This document shows, one piece after another, positions 1 to 6,784 of a stretch of DNA of 10,376 nucleotides. Below the pieces are notes generated by a model that was not told the origin of the DNA, did no database searches, and was given only the letters and a program-made list of their open reading frames with translations. The stretch comes from UBA12465 sp964408785 (GTDB taxonomy: Bacteria > Patescibacteriota > Patescibacteriia > Patescibacteriales > UBA12465), in contig CAYPAS010000024.1 of the NCBI GenBank assembly GCA_964408785.1, forward strand, positions 1 through 10,376. The letters run 5' to 3'. How positions within the stretch are numbered: position 1 is the stretch's first letter; every line of letters begins with the position of its first letter. Made by a program: the position numbers and the translations under genes.

Positions 1-30
1 CCTTTAAATACCGAAATGATTTGAAATAAT

Positions 31-57
31 AAAAAACCCGCTCTAAGCGGATTTTTT
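31..57 (-). terminator. Intrinsic terminator downstream of rplU
   Basis: A short GC stem (CCGCT at 38-42, AGCGG at 46-50, 3-nt loop) is flanked by six A on the left and six T on the right, so it can act in either direction. On the minus strand it lies about 20 nt past the rplU stop and ends in a U-run. It shows that rplU is not co-transcribed with a following gene such as rpmA. It may also end a plus-strand transcript arriving from left of the window. Confidence 0.8.
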
Positions 58-76
58 ATTTTATATTTAACGAATA

Positions 77-385
77 TTAAGCTATTTTAGTGATTTTTAC
101 CGAAGTTTCTAATTGGCGATGACCAACAGTCTTTTTATAGCGGGTCTTGTTCTTATATTTGACAACGAGAACCTTTTCTCCTTTGGCGGTACCTAATATT
201 TCTCCTTCGACTTTTTCACCCAAAGAAGGTTGACCAACTTCAATATTAGCACCATCGGCGATTAAAAGCGTATCAAAAGCGAACTTTTGACCATTTTCAA
301 CGGCCAATTTTTCGATTTTAATAGTTTCGCCTTCCTGGACCTTGTACTGTTTGCCACCGGTCTTGATTACTGCGATTTTTGACAT
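77..385 (-). CDS. rplU: Large ribosomal subunit protein bL21
   Basis: This is bL21, a 23S rRNA-binding protein of the large ribosomal subunit. The 102-residue length is close to the usual 100-105. The N-terminal start reads MSKIAVIKTGGKQYKV, and the C-terminal family signature is clear near residues 77-100, with KNKTRYKK followed by GHRQ and the T.VKI motif. In many bacteria rplU is followed by rpmA (bL27) and obg. Here only a terminator follows, so the usual rplU-rpmA pairing is absent at this locus. The start ATG is preceded by T and has no Shine-Dalgarno sequence. A GC-rich hairpin (401-425) ends 15 nt before the start, which suggests leader-based control. The family call is secure. Confidence 0.98.
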   Translation of the reverse strand: MSKIAVIKTGGKQYKVQEGETIKIEKLAVENGQKFAFDTLLIADGANIEVGQPSLGEKVEGEILGTAKGEKVLVVKYKNKTRYKKTVGHRQLETSVKITKIA

Positions 386-400
386 ATAGGAAATTTTATG

Positions 401-425
401 TCCAGGACGGCACTACCGCCCAGGA
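401..425 (-). promoter_or_regulatory. Hairpin in the rplU mRNA leader
   Basis: Read on the minus strand, CCTGGGCGG (424-416) and CCGTCCTGG (410-402) pair around the 5-nt loop TAGTG. An outer U-A pair (425/401) extends the stem to 10 positions, with one U-U mismatch and one G-U wobble. The wobble pairs only in the minus-strand RNA, which supports a role in the rplU transcript. The stem ends 15 nt before the rplU ATG and is far more GC-rich than its surroundings. L21 leader elements are known from Firmicutes; whether this is homologous or only analogous cannot be judged from one sequence. Confidence 0.6.
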
Positions 426-436
426 TTAGTTAAAAA

Positions 437-464
437 ATTTTACAAAAAATCAGTTGAAAACTGA
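437..464 (-). promoter_or_regulatory. Possible rplU promoter region with a palindrome
   Basis: On the minus strand TAAAAT (442-437) is a 5/6 match to the -10 consensus and would start the transcript near 430, just upstream of the leader hairpin. No convincing -35 is seen at 16-18 nt. A perfect inverted repeat, TCAGTT-GAA-AACTGA (450-464), sits where the promoter spacer would be and could be a repressor or activator site. This assignment is tentative. Confidence 0.35.
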
Positions 465-486
465 ACAAATAAATAATAACAAATAT

Positions 487-515
487 TTGAAAAATGTCAA
501 TAAATAGTCTATAGT
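487..515 (+). promoter_or_regulatory. Sigma70-type promoter for murA
   Basis: TTGAAA (487-492) and TATAGT (510-515) are each 5/6 matches to the -35 and -10 consensus, separated by exactly 17 nt. The predicted transcription start is near 522, leaving a leader of about 24 nt before the murA ATG. The leader has no Shine-Dalgarno sequence. This is the best promoter match in the window and should drive murA plus the PEGA gene. Confidence 0.7.
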
Positions 516-545
516 AGAAGCATAAATCAATTAAATATAAGCCTT

Positions 546-1811
546 ATGCCAAAATTCATCATTAATGGCCAAAAAGAGTTGCACGGTGAAATCAAAGTAA
601 ACGGAGCTAAAAATGCCGCTTTAAAAATTATTCCGGCCGCCATCCTTTCTTCCGGAACCATTAAAATAAAGAATTTACCGATTATTGAAGATATTAAAAA
701 ATCCTTAGATTTAATAGCTGACCTTGGCGCGGAAGTCGCTTACTCGGGACACGAAGCCAGCATTAACACGGAAAAAATAAATAAAACCGAATTATATTCA
801 AAATTAGCTGATAAATTCCGAACTTCCGTCATGTTCGTCGGCCCGCTTCTGGCTAGATTCGGCCAAGCCTCCTTCCCCCACCCTGGTGGCTGTGTTATCG
901 GCGCTGGCAGCCGACCGATAGATCTTTTTATCGAAGGCTTCCAAGCCTTTGGAGCAACGGTTGAAGTGGAGGATGGCAAATTCTACCATATAAAAGCCAA
1001 GCAACTGCAAGCGGCTGATTTCTTTTTTTCAACCATTAGCGTTACCGGCACCGAAAGTTTAATGATGACCGCCTCCCTGATCCCCGGAAAAACGACGCTA
1101 AGAAATTGCGCCATGGAACCGGAAATTGAGTCCTTGGCTGAATATCTTAATTCTCAGGGAGCTAAAATCAAGGGCGCCGGCAGTCCGACTATTACTATAG
1201 AAGGAGTCGAAAAAATAGATTCTGGAGAATTTTCTATAATTCCCGACAGAATCGAAACCGGCTCTTTTGCTATAATGGCCGCCGCCAGTAATTCCGAGCT
1301 CCTAATAAGCGACTGCCAGCCAGAACACGTCCTTAGTTTATTAAATATTTTTGATAAAATCGGAGTGCCCTACGAAAAAGGTACTGATTATCTATTAATA
1401 AAAAAGAGAGACAGTATTCTAAAACCCTATAGCATAAAAACTCACGAATACCCAGGCTTCCCAACCGATTTGCAATCACCCTATGCTGTCTTAATGACAC
1501 AGGCTGAAGGCTTATCAATGATAAATGAAAATATTTATGATAGGCGCCTACTTTGGAGCGATATGCTTTCACAAATGGGGGCTAATATAATTATGTGCGA
1601 CCCGCATCGCATTGCGGTTAATGGCCCCAGCAAGCTTTATGGCAAAACCTTAATCAGTCCGGATATTAGAGCCGGTATCGCCCTAGTAATAGCGGCCATG
1701 ATTGCCAAAGGAGAAACCAGAATAGATAATATCTATCAGATAGATCGAGGTTATGAAAAATTAGAAGAACGCTTAAGCTTGATCGGCGCCGATATCCGCC
1801 GCGAAGAATAG
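546..1811 (+). CDS. murA: UDP-N-acetylglucosamine 1-carboxyvinyltransferase (MurA)
   Basis: MurA transfers enolpyruvate from PEP to UDP-GlcNAc, the first committed cytoplasmic step of peptidoglycan synthesis. At 421 residues it matches the family (about 418-430). Visible hallmarks are K22-N23 in VNGAKNAAL, catalytic Cys116 in PGGCVIG, the RPIDL segment after it, IPDRIETGSFA around residue 235, YPGFPTDLQ with the general-base Asp, and the C-terminal SPDIRAG with the conserved Arg. Keeping Cys rather than Asp at 116 predicts fosfomycin sensitivity, which is family knowledge and not tested. Oddity: the mobile active-site loop has two extra residues (Gly-Ser) between the catalytic Cys and the PEP-binding Arg compared with E. 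coli MurA. It is the first gene of a two-gene unit; the PEGA gene starts 4 nt after its stop. Confidence 0.97.
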   Translation: MPKFIINGQKELHGEIKVNGAKNAALKIIPAAILSSGTIKIKNLPIIEDIKKSLDLIADLGAEVAYSGHEASINTEKINKTELYSKLADKFRTSVMFVGPLLARFGQASFPHPGGCVIGAGSRPIDLFIEGFQAFGATVEVEDGKFYHIKAKQLQAADFFFSTISVTGTESLMMTASLIPGKTTLRNCAMEPEIESLAEYLNSQGAKIKGAGSPTITIEGVEKIDSGEFSIIPDRIETGSFAIMAAASNSELLISDCQPEHVLSLLNIFDKIGVPYEKGTDYLLIKKRDSILKPYSIKTHEYPGFPTDLQSPYAVLMTQAEGLSMINENIYDRRLLWSDMLSQMGANIIMCDPHRIAVNGPSKLYGKTLISPDIRAGIALVIAAMIAKGETRIDNIYQIDRGYEKLEERLSLIGADIRREE

Positions 1812-1815
1812 TCTT

Positions 1816-3144
1816 ATGTCTAAAAAAATTAGGAATTTCATCTTTTTCTCCTTCATCATCCTCTTCGTCGCGGGAACAATAATTATTTCTCTGTACGCTT
1901 CCGGTTATAAATTCAACCTTTCTTGGCCACTAAGATTCAATCGGGTATTAATAAAGACCGGAATGATTGCCGTCGACAGCGAACCAGATGGAGCAATTAT
2001 CTATCTTAACAACGAACCGCAAAAATATTTTTCTCTTAATCCCTGGAAAAAAGACTATTTAGAAACAGCGGCCAAAATTAAAAATATCATACCCGGGGAT
2101 TATTCTATTACCCTAAAAAAAGATGGTTATTGGCCGGCCAGTAAACGTGTAAGTGTTTTCTCCAACCAAACGACTTTCGCGGAAGATATTAAACTCTTCC
2201 CTTCTGATTCGCCGCTCTTAGTAAGCTCTAGTCCAGAAAGTTTATTAAGCATTAGTCCGGATTATTCTTATGTATATTCCCAAGAAAATGCCGCTCTTTT
2301 TAGTACTGAAAAAAATGAAGGGGTAAATATTAAAAACGCTACCGATAAAACAGCTTACTGGCTAAAAAATAGCCAGGACATTCTAGTCGGCGGCCGCTTA
2401 TATCAAAACGACGGTCTCCTAAAAAATGATTACCTAAAACTTATCGGTGAAACAACAAGTAATTGGAAGATAGACGAAAATAGTGATCGCTTATATTTTA
2501 AAAACGGCAGTTCTTTGGGGTATCTCCAGCTTCGTTCCTCGGCCAGCGGCGTCTTGATAAAAAATCGGGAAATAATTGATTACGAAACATCGGGAGACAG
2601 CGTCTTCGTTGTTTCAAAAGATAATGGCCGGCAAAAAATAGAGCACTACGATAAAAACGGCCAAATTCTAAACGATAATTACGAATTACCATCCATAGGT
2701 AATTATCACTTCTGTACTAGCAATGGGAACCATCTTTGCCTTTATGACGAGCGCAACCAAACCCTTTTCCTTTTCTCTAGCGACAACCTGGCTAACAACC
2801 AAAAAGACTTGCGCAACATAAAATCATGGCAATGGTTAGATAATGATAATCTGCTTTATAGCAATGGACCGGAAATATATCAGCTTGATTTAGAAAATAA
2901 CCGCAATGAGTTGGTAGCGCGTTACGGTGAATCAATCAACGATTTGATTTGGTACAAGAAAAAGGATTGCCTGATATTTTCCACCGCCGGCAGTATTAAC
3001 GTTTTTGACCTAAAGGCCGGCTTAACTACTAAACTAGCCAGTGCCGAAAAAATATATTCACCGGTTATAGACGAAAAAAATGCCACCTTGTATTTCTGGG
3101 CTTCCGTTTCCGGACAAGATGGCATTTACAAACTAGGTTTATAG
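1816..3144 (+). CDS. Membrane-anchored PEGA-domain protein with a propeller-like C-terminal region
   Basis: This is a 442-residue protein. A short basic N-terminus (KKIR) precedes one hydrophobic segment at about 8-29, which looks like an uncleaved signal anchor with the rest outside the membrane. Residues about 48-128 form a PEGA domain: IAVDSEPDGAIIYLNNE, then PGDYSITLKKDGYWP, a beta-sandwich type common in surface proteins. Residues about 135-442 are repeated beta-strand segments of the form 'W..D..LLYS...IYQLDL' or 'LIFST.GSINVFDL', suggesting a degenerate beta-propeller. No catalytic motif is evident and the function is unknown. A structural or binding role at the cell surface is likely, and the coupling to murA fits an envelope role. 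Its last 70 bases of coding sequence contain an antisense terminator for the opposing galU operon. Confidence 0.8.
   Translation: MSKKIRNFIFFSFIILFVAGTIIISLYASGYKFNLSWPLRFNRVLIKTGMIAVDSEPDGAIIYLNNEPQKYFSLNPWKKDYLETAAKIKNIIPGDYSITLKKDGYWPASKRVSVFSNQTTFAEDIKLFPSDSPLLVSSSPESLLSISPDYSYVYSQENAALFSTEKNEGVNIKNATDKTAYWLKNSQDILVGGRLYQNDGLLKNDYLKLIGETTSNWKIDENSDRLYFKNGSSLGYLQLRSSASGVLIKNREIIDYETSGDSVFVVSKDNGRQKIEHYDKNGQILNDNYELPSIGNYHFCTSNGNHLCLYDERNQTLFLFSSDNLANNQKDLRNIKSWQWLDNDNLLYSNGPEIYQLDLENNRNELVARYGESINDLIWYKKKDCLIFSTAGSINVFDLKAGLTTKLASAEKIYSPVIDEKNATLYFWASVSGQDGIYKLGL
3074..3127 (-). terminator. Intrinsic terminator of the galU operon, inside the PEGA coding sequence
   Basis: On the minus strand the 13-nt arm 3127-3115 (AAATGCCATCTTG) pairs fully with arm 3090-3078 (CAAGGTGGCATTT), using one U-G wobble. 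A uridine run follows, ending in T at 3080-3074. Between the arms lies a perfect TCCG-GAAA-CGGA hairpin (3114-3103) with a GNRA tetraloop, abutting the first arm. The structure starts 25 nt below the galU stop codon. The wobble makes the pairing complete only on the minus strand, which fits galU termination. Confidence 0.78.
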
Positions 3145-3152
3145 ACTGTAAT

Positions 3153-4037
3153 TCATTTTTTATTCTTAGAAGCCAAGGAATCGATTAAAGCCTGTAAATC
3201 ACTACTTATCTCGCTATCTTTCAAACCGACTTTCAAAGTCGCTTTGATAAAATTAAATTTATTTCCTGTATCCAGCCATTCGCCCTCAATCTTTTTTCCA
3301 TAGATGAGGGCGTTTTTTTCTAAAAGCAAATCAAAAGCATCAGCCAAACGGATTTCTCCGGATCGCCCCGACTTCATGTCATCTAAGGTCTCTAAAACTT
3401 CCGACGTAATCACATACAAACCGACAGCGGCCAGATTAGAGGGTGCTTCTTCCGGCCGCGGTTTTTCCACGAAACGGTTAATGCGATATTCGCCCTTATC
3501 AACTTCACGGCCATCGATGACGCCGAATTTATCAACTTCGCTTTTGGCGACTTCTGATAAGCCGACGATTGAGCCGCCGTATTTATTATAAGCTTCTATT
3601 ATCTGGGAAACTGGAGAAAAACCCGCATCATAAAGAGTATCGCCGAACATTACTAAAACCGGTTCGTCTTTAGCCACCAAGTGCGAAGCACAACGGATAG
3701 CATGCCCATCGCCAAGCGGTATCGGCTGACGCACATAAGAAAAGCGGGCAAGATTTTCTATCGCCTTAACCTTCTTAAGCAGGTCGAGCTTATTCTTTTC
3801 AACTAAAGTCTTTTCTAATTCAAAAGAATAATCAAAGTGATCCTCTATCGCCCGTTTGCCACGGCCAGTTACGAAAATTATTTCTTCAATTCCGGCATTG
3901 ACTGCTTCTTCCACTAAATATTGGATAACCGGCTTATCAACCACCATTAACATTTCCTTTGGCTGAGCTTTGGTGGCTGGCAAGAATCTAGTACCAAAAC
4001 CAGCTACGGGAATAATCGCCTTTTTTATCTTCTTCAT
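3153..4037 (-). CDS. galU: UTP-glucose-1-phosphate uridylyltransferase
   Basis: This enzyme joins UTP and glucose-1-phosphate to give UDP-glucose and pyrophosphate, a cytoplasmic step feeding surface glycan synthesis. The start chosen gives 294 residues, typical of the family. Motifs are the nucleotide-binding VAGFGTRFLPATKAQPKEML (residues 11-30), LGDGHAI (109-115), FGDTLYD (131-137) with the metal-binding Asp133, the FVEKP segment (189-193), and GEWLDTG (252-258). A TTG start nine codons upstream is possible but would overlap the preceding gene and lacks the T at -1 shared by all other starts. The gene is the last of a five-gene minus-strand unit, 14 nt after a glycosyltransferase stop. Its donor product suits those neighbours. 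Its 3' part carries the opposing operon's terminator. A related nucleotidyltransferase for another sugar is the main alternative. Confidence 0.93.
   Translation of the reverse strand: MKKIKKAIIPVAGFGTRFLPATKAQPKEMLMVVDKPVIQYLVEEAVNAGIEEIIFVTGRGKRAIEDHFDYSFELEKTLVEKNKLDLLKKVKAIENLARFSYVRQPIPLGDGHAIRCASHLVAKDEPVLVMFGDTLYDAGFSPVSQIIEAYNKYGGSIVGLSEVAKSEVDKFGVIDGREVDKGEYRINRFVEKPRPEEAPSNLAAVGLYVITSEVLETLDDMKSGRSGEIRLADAFDLLLEKNALIYGKKIEGEWLDTGNKFNFIKATLKVGLKDSEISSDLQALIDSLASKNKK
3281..3319 (+). terminator. Intrinsic terminator of the murA-PEGA operon, inside galU
   Basis: CGCCCTCA (3281-3288) and TGAGGGCG (3305-3312) are perfect complements. The stem can continue by two pairs (TC at 3290-3291 with GA at 3303-3304) past a bulged A. 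Seven T follow directly (3313-3319). This is a textbook intrinsic terminator on the plus strand. It lies 137 nt beyond the PEGA stop and antisense to galU codons. No other plus-strand terminator is seen between the PEGA stop and this site. Confidence 0.78.
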
Positions 4038-4051
4038 ATCTTTATTAATTA

Positions 4052-4882
4052 TTATTTTAAGCAATCATTTTGATAATCGGGACGCGCAAATCCCCATTTA
4101 ATGAAATATTTAAGCCAGGAGGCGATGTGTCGGCGCGCCAAACGATCAAGAAAAATAGCCAAATACCAAGGATGTTTAGCGCTCTGGCGCTGGTGGTCAT
4201 GAATGATAACGGCTTCAGGATAATAAACAACCCGCCAACCGTTCGACCAGAATTGCCGCGCTAAATCAGTGTCTTCAAAATACATGAAATATCGCTCATC
4301 AAAACGAGGTACAAAAATATGACCATTAGCGGACTGGCAGGAACGACGAAAAAAGAGGCAAGAACCCATCAGCCAATCAACCGCCAACAAATGAGAGTGG
4401 TCATACTCCTTCATCAAAAGATCGTCAATTTTTCCCGGGAAAAAACGGCCTAAAAAAGTACGACGCCAAAAAGGCAGAAAAAAATCAGGAAAGCGCGAAC
4501 AAGAAAATTGCAAAGTCTTATCGGTATTGAGAAGTTTCGGAGCAGCCAATCCGACGTCCGGAGATTTCTCCAATAAATCATACAGAAGCCTTATCGTTTC
4601 AGGAAAAATCAAAGTATCCGGATTAAGTACTAAAATATAGCGGCCGCTAGCCGCTTCTATGCCAAGATTATTGCCGCCACCCATGCCAAGATTTTTCCGA
4701 CTAACGATTAATTTGACTGCCGGAAATTTTTCCGACAAAAAAGACAAATCATCGCCCGAGGCGTTATCGACAACTATGATTTCTGTTTCCAGGCCGTTAA
4801 GTTCTGCTCGCCCTAAAGAATCCAAACAAGCTTTTAATTTAACGGCGCTATTATAATTAACGATGATAATCGAAATATCCAT
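4052..4882 (-). CDS. GT2 family glycosyltransferase (rhamnosyltransferase-like)
   Basis: This is a 276-residue inverting GT-A fold enzyme of family GT2, which transfers a sugar from a nucleotide donor. The N-terminus MDISIIIVNYN is typical; VVDNAS (37-42) is the nucleotide-binding segment, NPD (87-89) replaces the classical DXD metal motif as in many rhamnosyltransferase-like members, and FDERYFMYFEDTDL (194-207) carries the acidic catalytic residues. The conserved histidine region is present as IIHDH (226-230). No transmembrane segment is clear, so it is probably cytosolic or membrane-peripheral. It lies 3 nt after the preceding glycosyltransferase and 14 nt before galU. Length and motif layout match the gene at 5950-6783, suggesting old tandem duplication. 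Donor and acceptor cannot be told from sequence. Confidence 0.92.
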   Translation of the reverse strand: MDISIIIVNYNSAVKLKACLDSLGRAELNGLETEIIVVDNASGDDLSFLSEKFPAVKLIVSRKNLGMGGGNNLGIEAASGRYILVLNPDTLIFPETIRLLYDLLEKSPDVGLAAPKLLNTDKTLQFSCSRFPDFFLPFWRRTFLGRFFPGKIDDLLMKEYDHSHLLAVDWLMGSCLFFRRSCQSANGHIFVPRFDERYFMYFEDTDLARQFWSNGWRVVYYPEAVIIHDHQRQSAKHPWYLAIFLDRLARRHIASWLKYFIKWGFARPDYQNDCLK

Positions 4883-4885
4883 ATT

Positions 4886-5947
4886 TTAAAAACGGAAAAC
4901 ATCCGCTAATAATTTGATGAAGGAAAAATATAATTGAAAAAAAGGATTAGCTAAACGCAATTTCCAATCACCGATTTCCTGATACCAGATGCGGCCGCTT
5001 AAAAGCGGCAAGATTTCCCTGTCTCGCAAACGGCGGCGACTTTGGATTTTACGACGCGAATGATAAAGATAGCGCCAAGTGCCAAGGTGACAAAAATAAG
5101 CCCAGACTTTTAATTTTTCTTTGAACCAACCAGACTTCAAGGAAAAAATAAATAAGCCGAATTCCATTAATAACCAAGCGGGGAAAATAAAAATGAGAGT
5201 CGGCAAAGAATAGTTCTTGATAATAGCTAGAGTGCGATTGCGATCCATCCAATAATATTTGCTTATTGAACGGCTGAATTCATATTGATGCCAAACGACC
5301 GATGCCGAGGCTAAACGAGAACGATAACCTAAGAGCCACAAACGCCAACCGAGGTCTTGATCTTCATTGTACATCCAAAAATTTTCATCAAAAAGGCCGC
5401 TTTCATCAAGAGCACTAAGCCGAAAAAGGACAGCGGCGCCGGAAGGATAAAATATGTCAGCATCTTTTATTTCTTTTGTGGCCAAAGCCTCACGATATCC
5501 TAAACAATAACCGAAGCCCAAAAAATGAGCAGTATTCCCCAGACTATTAATCAAATCTTTTTCTGGGAAAAGCATCAAACGTGATTGGACAGCGCCCAAA
5601 GTCTTATCGGAAGACAAAACACCGAGAGCTAAAGATAAGGCATCAGGGGCAACCTGCGTATCCATATTCAAAACCCAGGCATAGGCGCAGCCGCGTTCCT
5701 TTAAAATTTTCAAAGCATCATTATTCCCTTTAGCAAAACCATCGTTATTGTTATTTATTATTAATTCCGCTTCCGGCGCCGTTTCTTTCAAAAAAGACCG
5801 GCTATCAGGAGAACTGGCATTATCGACGATAAACAGGCGCCAAGAAACACCCTCTTGGCGGCGCAAAGACTCTAGACAAGCTGGCAAATATTTTTGAGCG
5901 TAATCCTGATAGTTTATCAAGATTATACCGACTTCGTAATCAGGCAT
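4886..5947 (-). CDS. GT2 family glycosyltransferase with a C-terminal membrane segment
   Basis: This 353-residue GT2 enzyme belongs to the middle of the glycosyltransferase trio. Visible motifs are VGIILINYQDY (6-16), VDNAS (41-45), NMD (94-96) at the metal-binding position, MYNEDQDLGWRL (192-203) with the catalytic acidic residues, and WHQ (219-221). Residues about 246-270 are strongly hydrophobic, followed by a basic stretch (KIQSRRRLRDR near 300-310), so the C-terminus is probably membrane-bound with the catalytic domain in the cytosol. The frame stays open upstream to an ATG at 6016, but that would add 23 unrelated residues and overlap the preceding gene by 67 nt. The ATG at 5947 sits 2 nt after that gene's stop, places the family motif at the N-terminus, and has the TATG context. 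Substrates are unknown. Confidence 0.9.
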   Translation of the reverse strand: MPDYEVGIILINYQDYAQKYLPACLESLRRQEGVSWRLFIVDNASSPDSRSFLKETAPEAELIINNNNDGFAKGNNDALKILKERGCAYAWVLNMDTQVAPDALSLALGVLSSDKTLGAVQSRLMLFPEKDLINSLGNTAHFLGFGYCLGYREALATKEIKDADIFYPSGAAVLFRLSALDESGLFDENFWMYNEDQDLGWRLWLLGYRSRLASASVVWHQYEFSRSISKYYWMDRNRTLAIIKNYSLPTLIFIFPAWLLMEFGLFIFSLKSGWFKEKLKVWAYFCHLGTWRYLYHSRRKIQSRRRLRDREILPLLSGRIWYQEIGDWKLRLANPFFQLYFSFIKLLADVFRF

Positions 5948-5949
5948 AG

Positions 5950-6783
5950 CTAAACAAAGATTTTTATAAATCGCCAAGCAATCGCCAAGCATCTCACCTG
6001 CCAAGCCTTTTCCCATTTAGCAAAATACTTCAGCATCGAATCACTAAAATAATCTTGGCCACGGCGCCTTTTTATCTGTTTGAAACTAGCACCGACATAA
6101 TCAAGGCAATTAGCCGCCGGCGAATACCAGACTTCTCCGCCTAATTGATAAACCTGGCGGCAAAAATCAACCTCTTCAAACCAAATAAAATATCTCTCAT
6201 CCAAAAAAGGTTTTTTTGAACTTATCTTTTTCCAAGAAACGGTATTTATCAAGAAAAAAGCACCTCTTATAGAATCAACCGAAGCCGCCTGACTATAATC
6301 AAAATTTGGCAAGAGATAAGAACTGGTTATTCCAGGAAAGATGTGCGGCAATTTTAAGACGACGGCTAGCTGATCAAAAAATCTAGGGAAACGACGGACT
6401 TGCTTGATATCAAAACCGTTCTCATCAACTAAATGACAACCGGAAATCGTCGCTTGCGGATTATTTTCAGCCCAAGCTAATGCCTTGTCTAGAGTATCCG
6501 GATAAACGCGCATATCTGGGTTAAGAAGCAAAATAAAACGGCCCGTGGCTAGTTCTATCGCCTGATTATTGGCTTTGGAAAAACCCAGATTTTCCTGATT
6601 AGCTATCAATCTTATCTGAGGAAATTCCGCTGCAACCATGGCCGCACTGCCATCAGCCGAGGCATTATCAACCACAAAAATTTCCATCTTTTTCTCAGGG
6701 AAAATTGATGACTGCAAAGCAAGTAAATTTTCACGCAATTTATCCTTAACATTCCAGGAAACAATGATAATAGAAATATCCAT
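5950..6783 (-). CDS. GT2 family glycosyltransferase, tandem paralogue
   Basis: This is a 277-residue GT2 enzyme. It starts MDISIIIVSWN, has VVDNAS (37-42), the NPD metal-site variant (88-90), LDERYFIWFEEVDFC (194-208) with the acidic catalytic cluster, and a GASFKQ segment (231-236). Where relatives usually carry a histidine before this segment, the residue is Asp228 (CLDYVGASF). The C-terminal end is basic and amphipathic (YFAKWEKAW, WRFIKIFV), suggesting peripheral membrane contact. The gene begins 1 nt after the DUF167 stop and is followed after 2 nt by the next glycosyltransferase, so translational coupling is likely. It resembles the 276-residue enzyme at 4052-4882 in length and layout. 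It probably acts in surface polysaccharide or glycoprotein glycan assembly; the exact sugar is unknown. Confidence 0.92.
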   Translation of the reverse strand: MDISIIIVSWNVKDKLRENLLALQSSIFPEKKMEIFVVDNASADGSAAMVAAEFPQIRLIANQENLGFSKANNQAIELATGRFILLLNPDMRVYPDTLDKALAWAENNPQATISGCHLVDENGFDIKQVRRFPRFFDQLAVVLKLPHIFPGITSSYLLPNFDYSQAASVDSIRGAFFLINTVSWKKISSKKPFLDERYFIWFEEVDFCRQVYQLGGEVWYSPAANCLDYVGASFKQIKRRRGQDYFSDSMLKYFAKWEKAWQVRCLAIAWRFIKIFV

Positions 6784-6784
6784 A

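Noticed and set aside
398..433. Micro-ORF of 11 codons on the plus strand in the rplU/murA intergenic region
   Set aside because: It has TATG context but no promoter upstream on that strand, and its sequence is mostly the rplU leader hairpin. It is likely chance.
3153..3155. Possible UGA recoding as in some CPR groups
   Set aside because: galU ends at TGA exactly at family length, and none of the other genes contains an in-frame TGA. The standard code fits.
4038..4064. TTG start nine codons upstream for galU
   Set aside because: It would overlap the stop of the previous gene by 13 nt, adds residues absent from the family, and lacks the T at -1. The ATG at 4037 begins directly before the conserved first strand.
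4994..5009. Palindrome GCCGCTTAAAAGCGGC inside a glycosyltransferase gene
   Set aside because: It can form a 6-7 bp hairpin but has no T-run after it on either strand and lies within a coding region with codons well suited to the protein. No reason to call a terminator.
5948..6016. Longer N-terminus for the middle glycosyltransferase starting at 6016
   Set aside because: It overlaps the preceding gene by 67 nt, adds 23 residues with no family match, and its ATG has A at -1. The ATG at 5947 places the conserved motif at the N-terminus.
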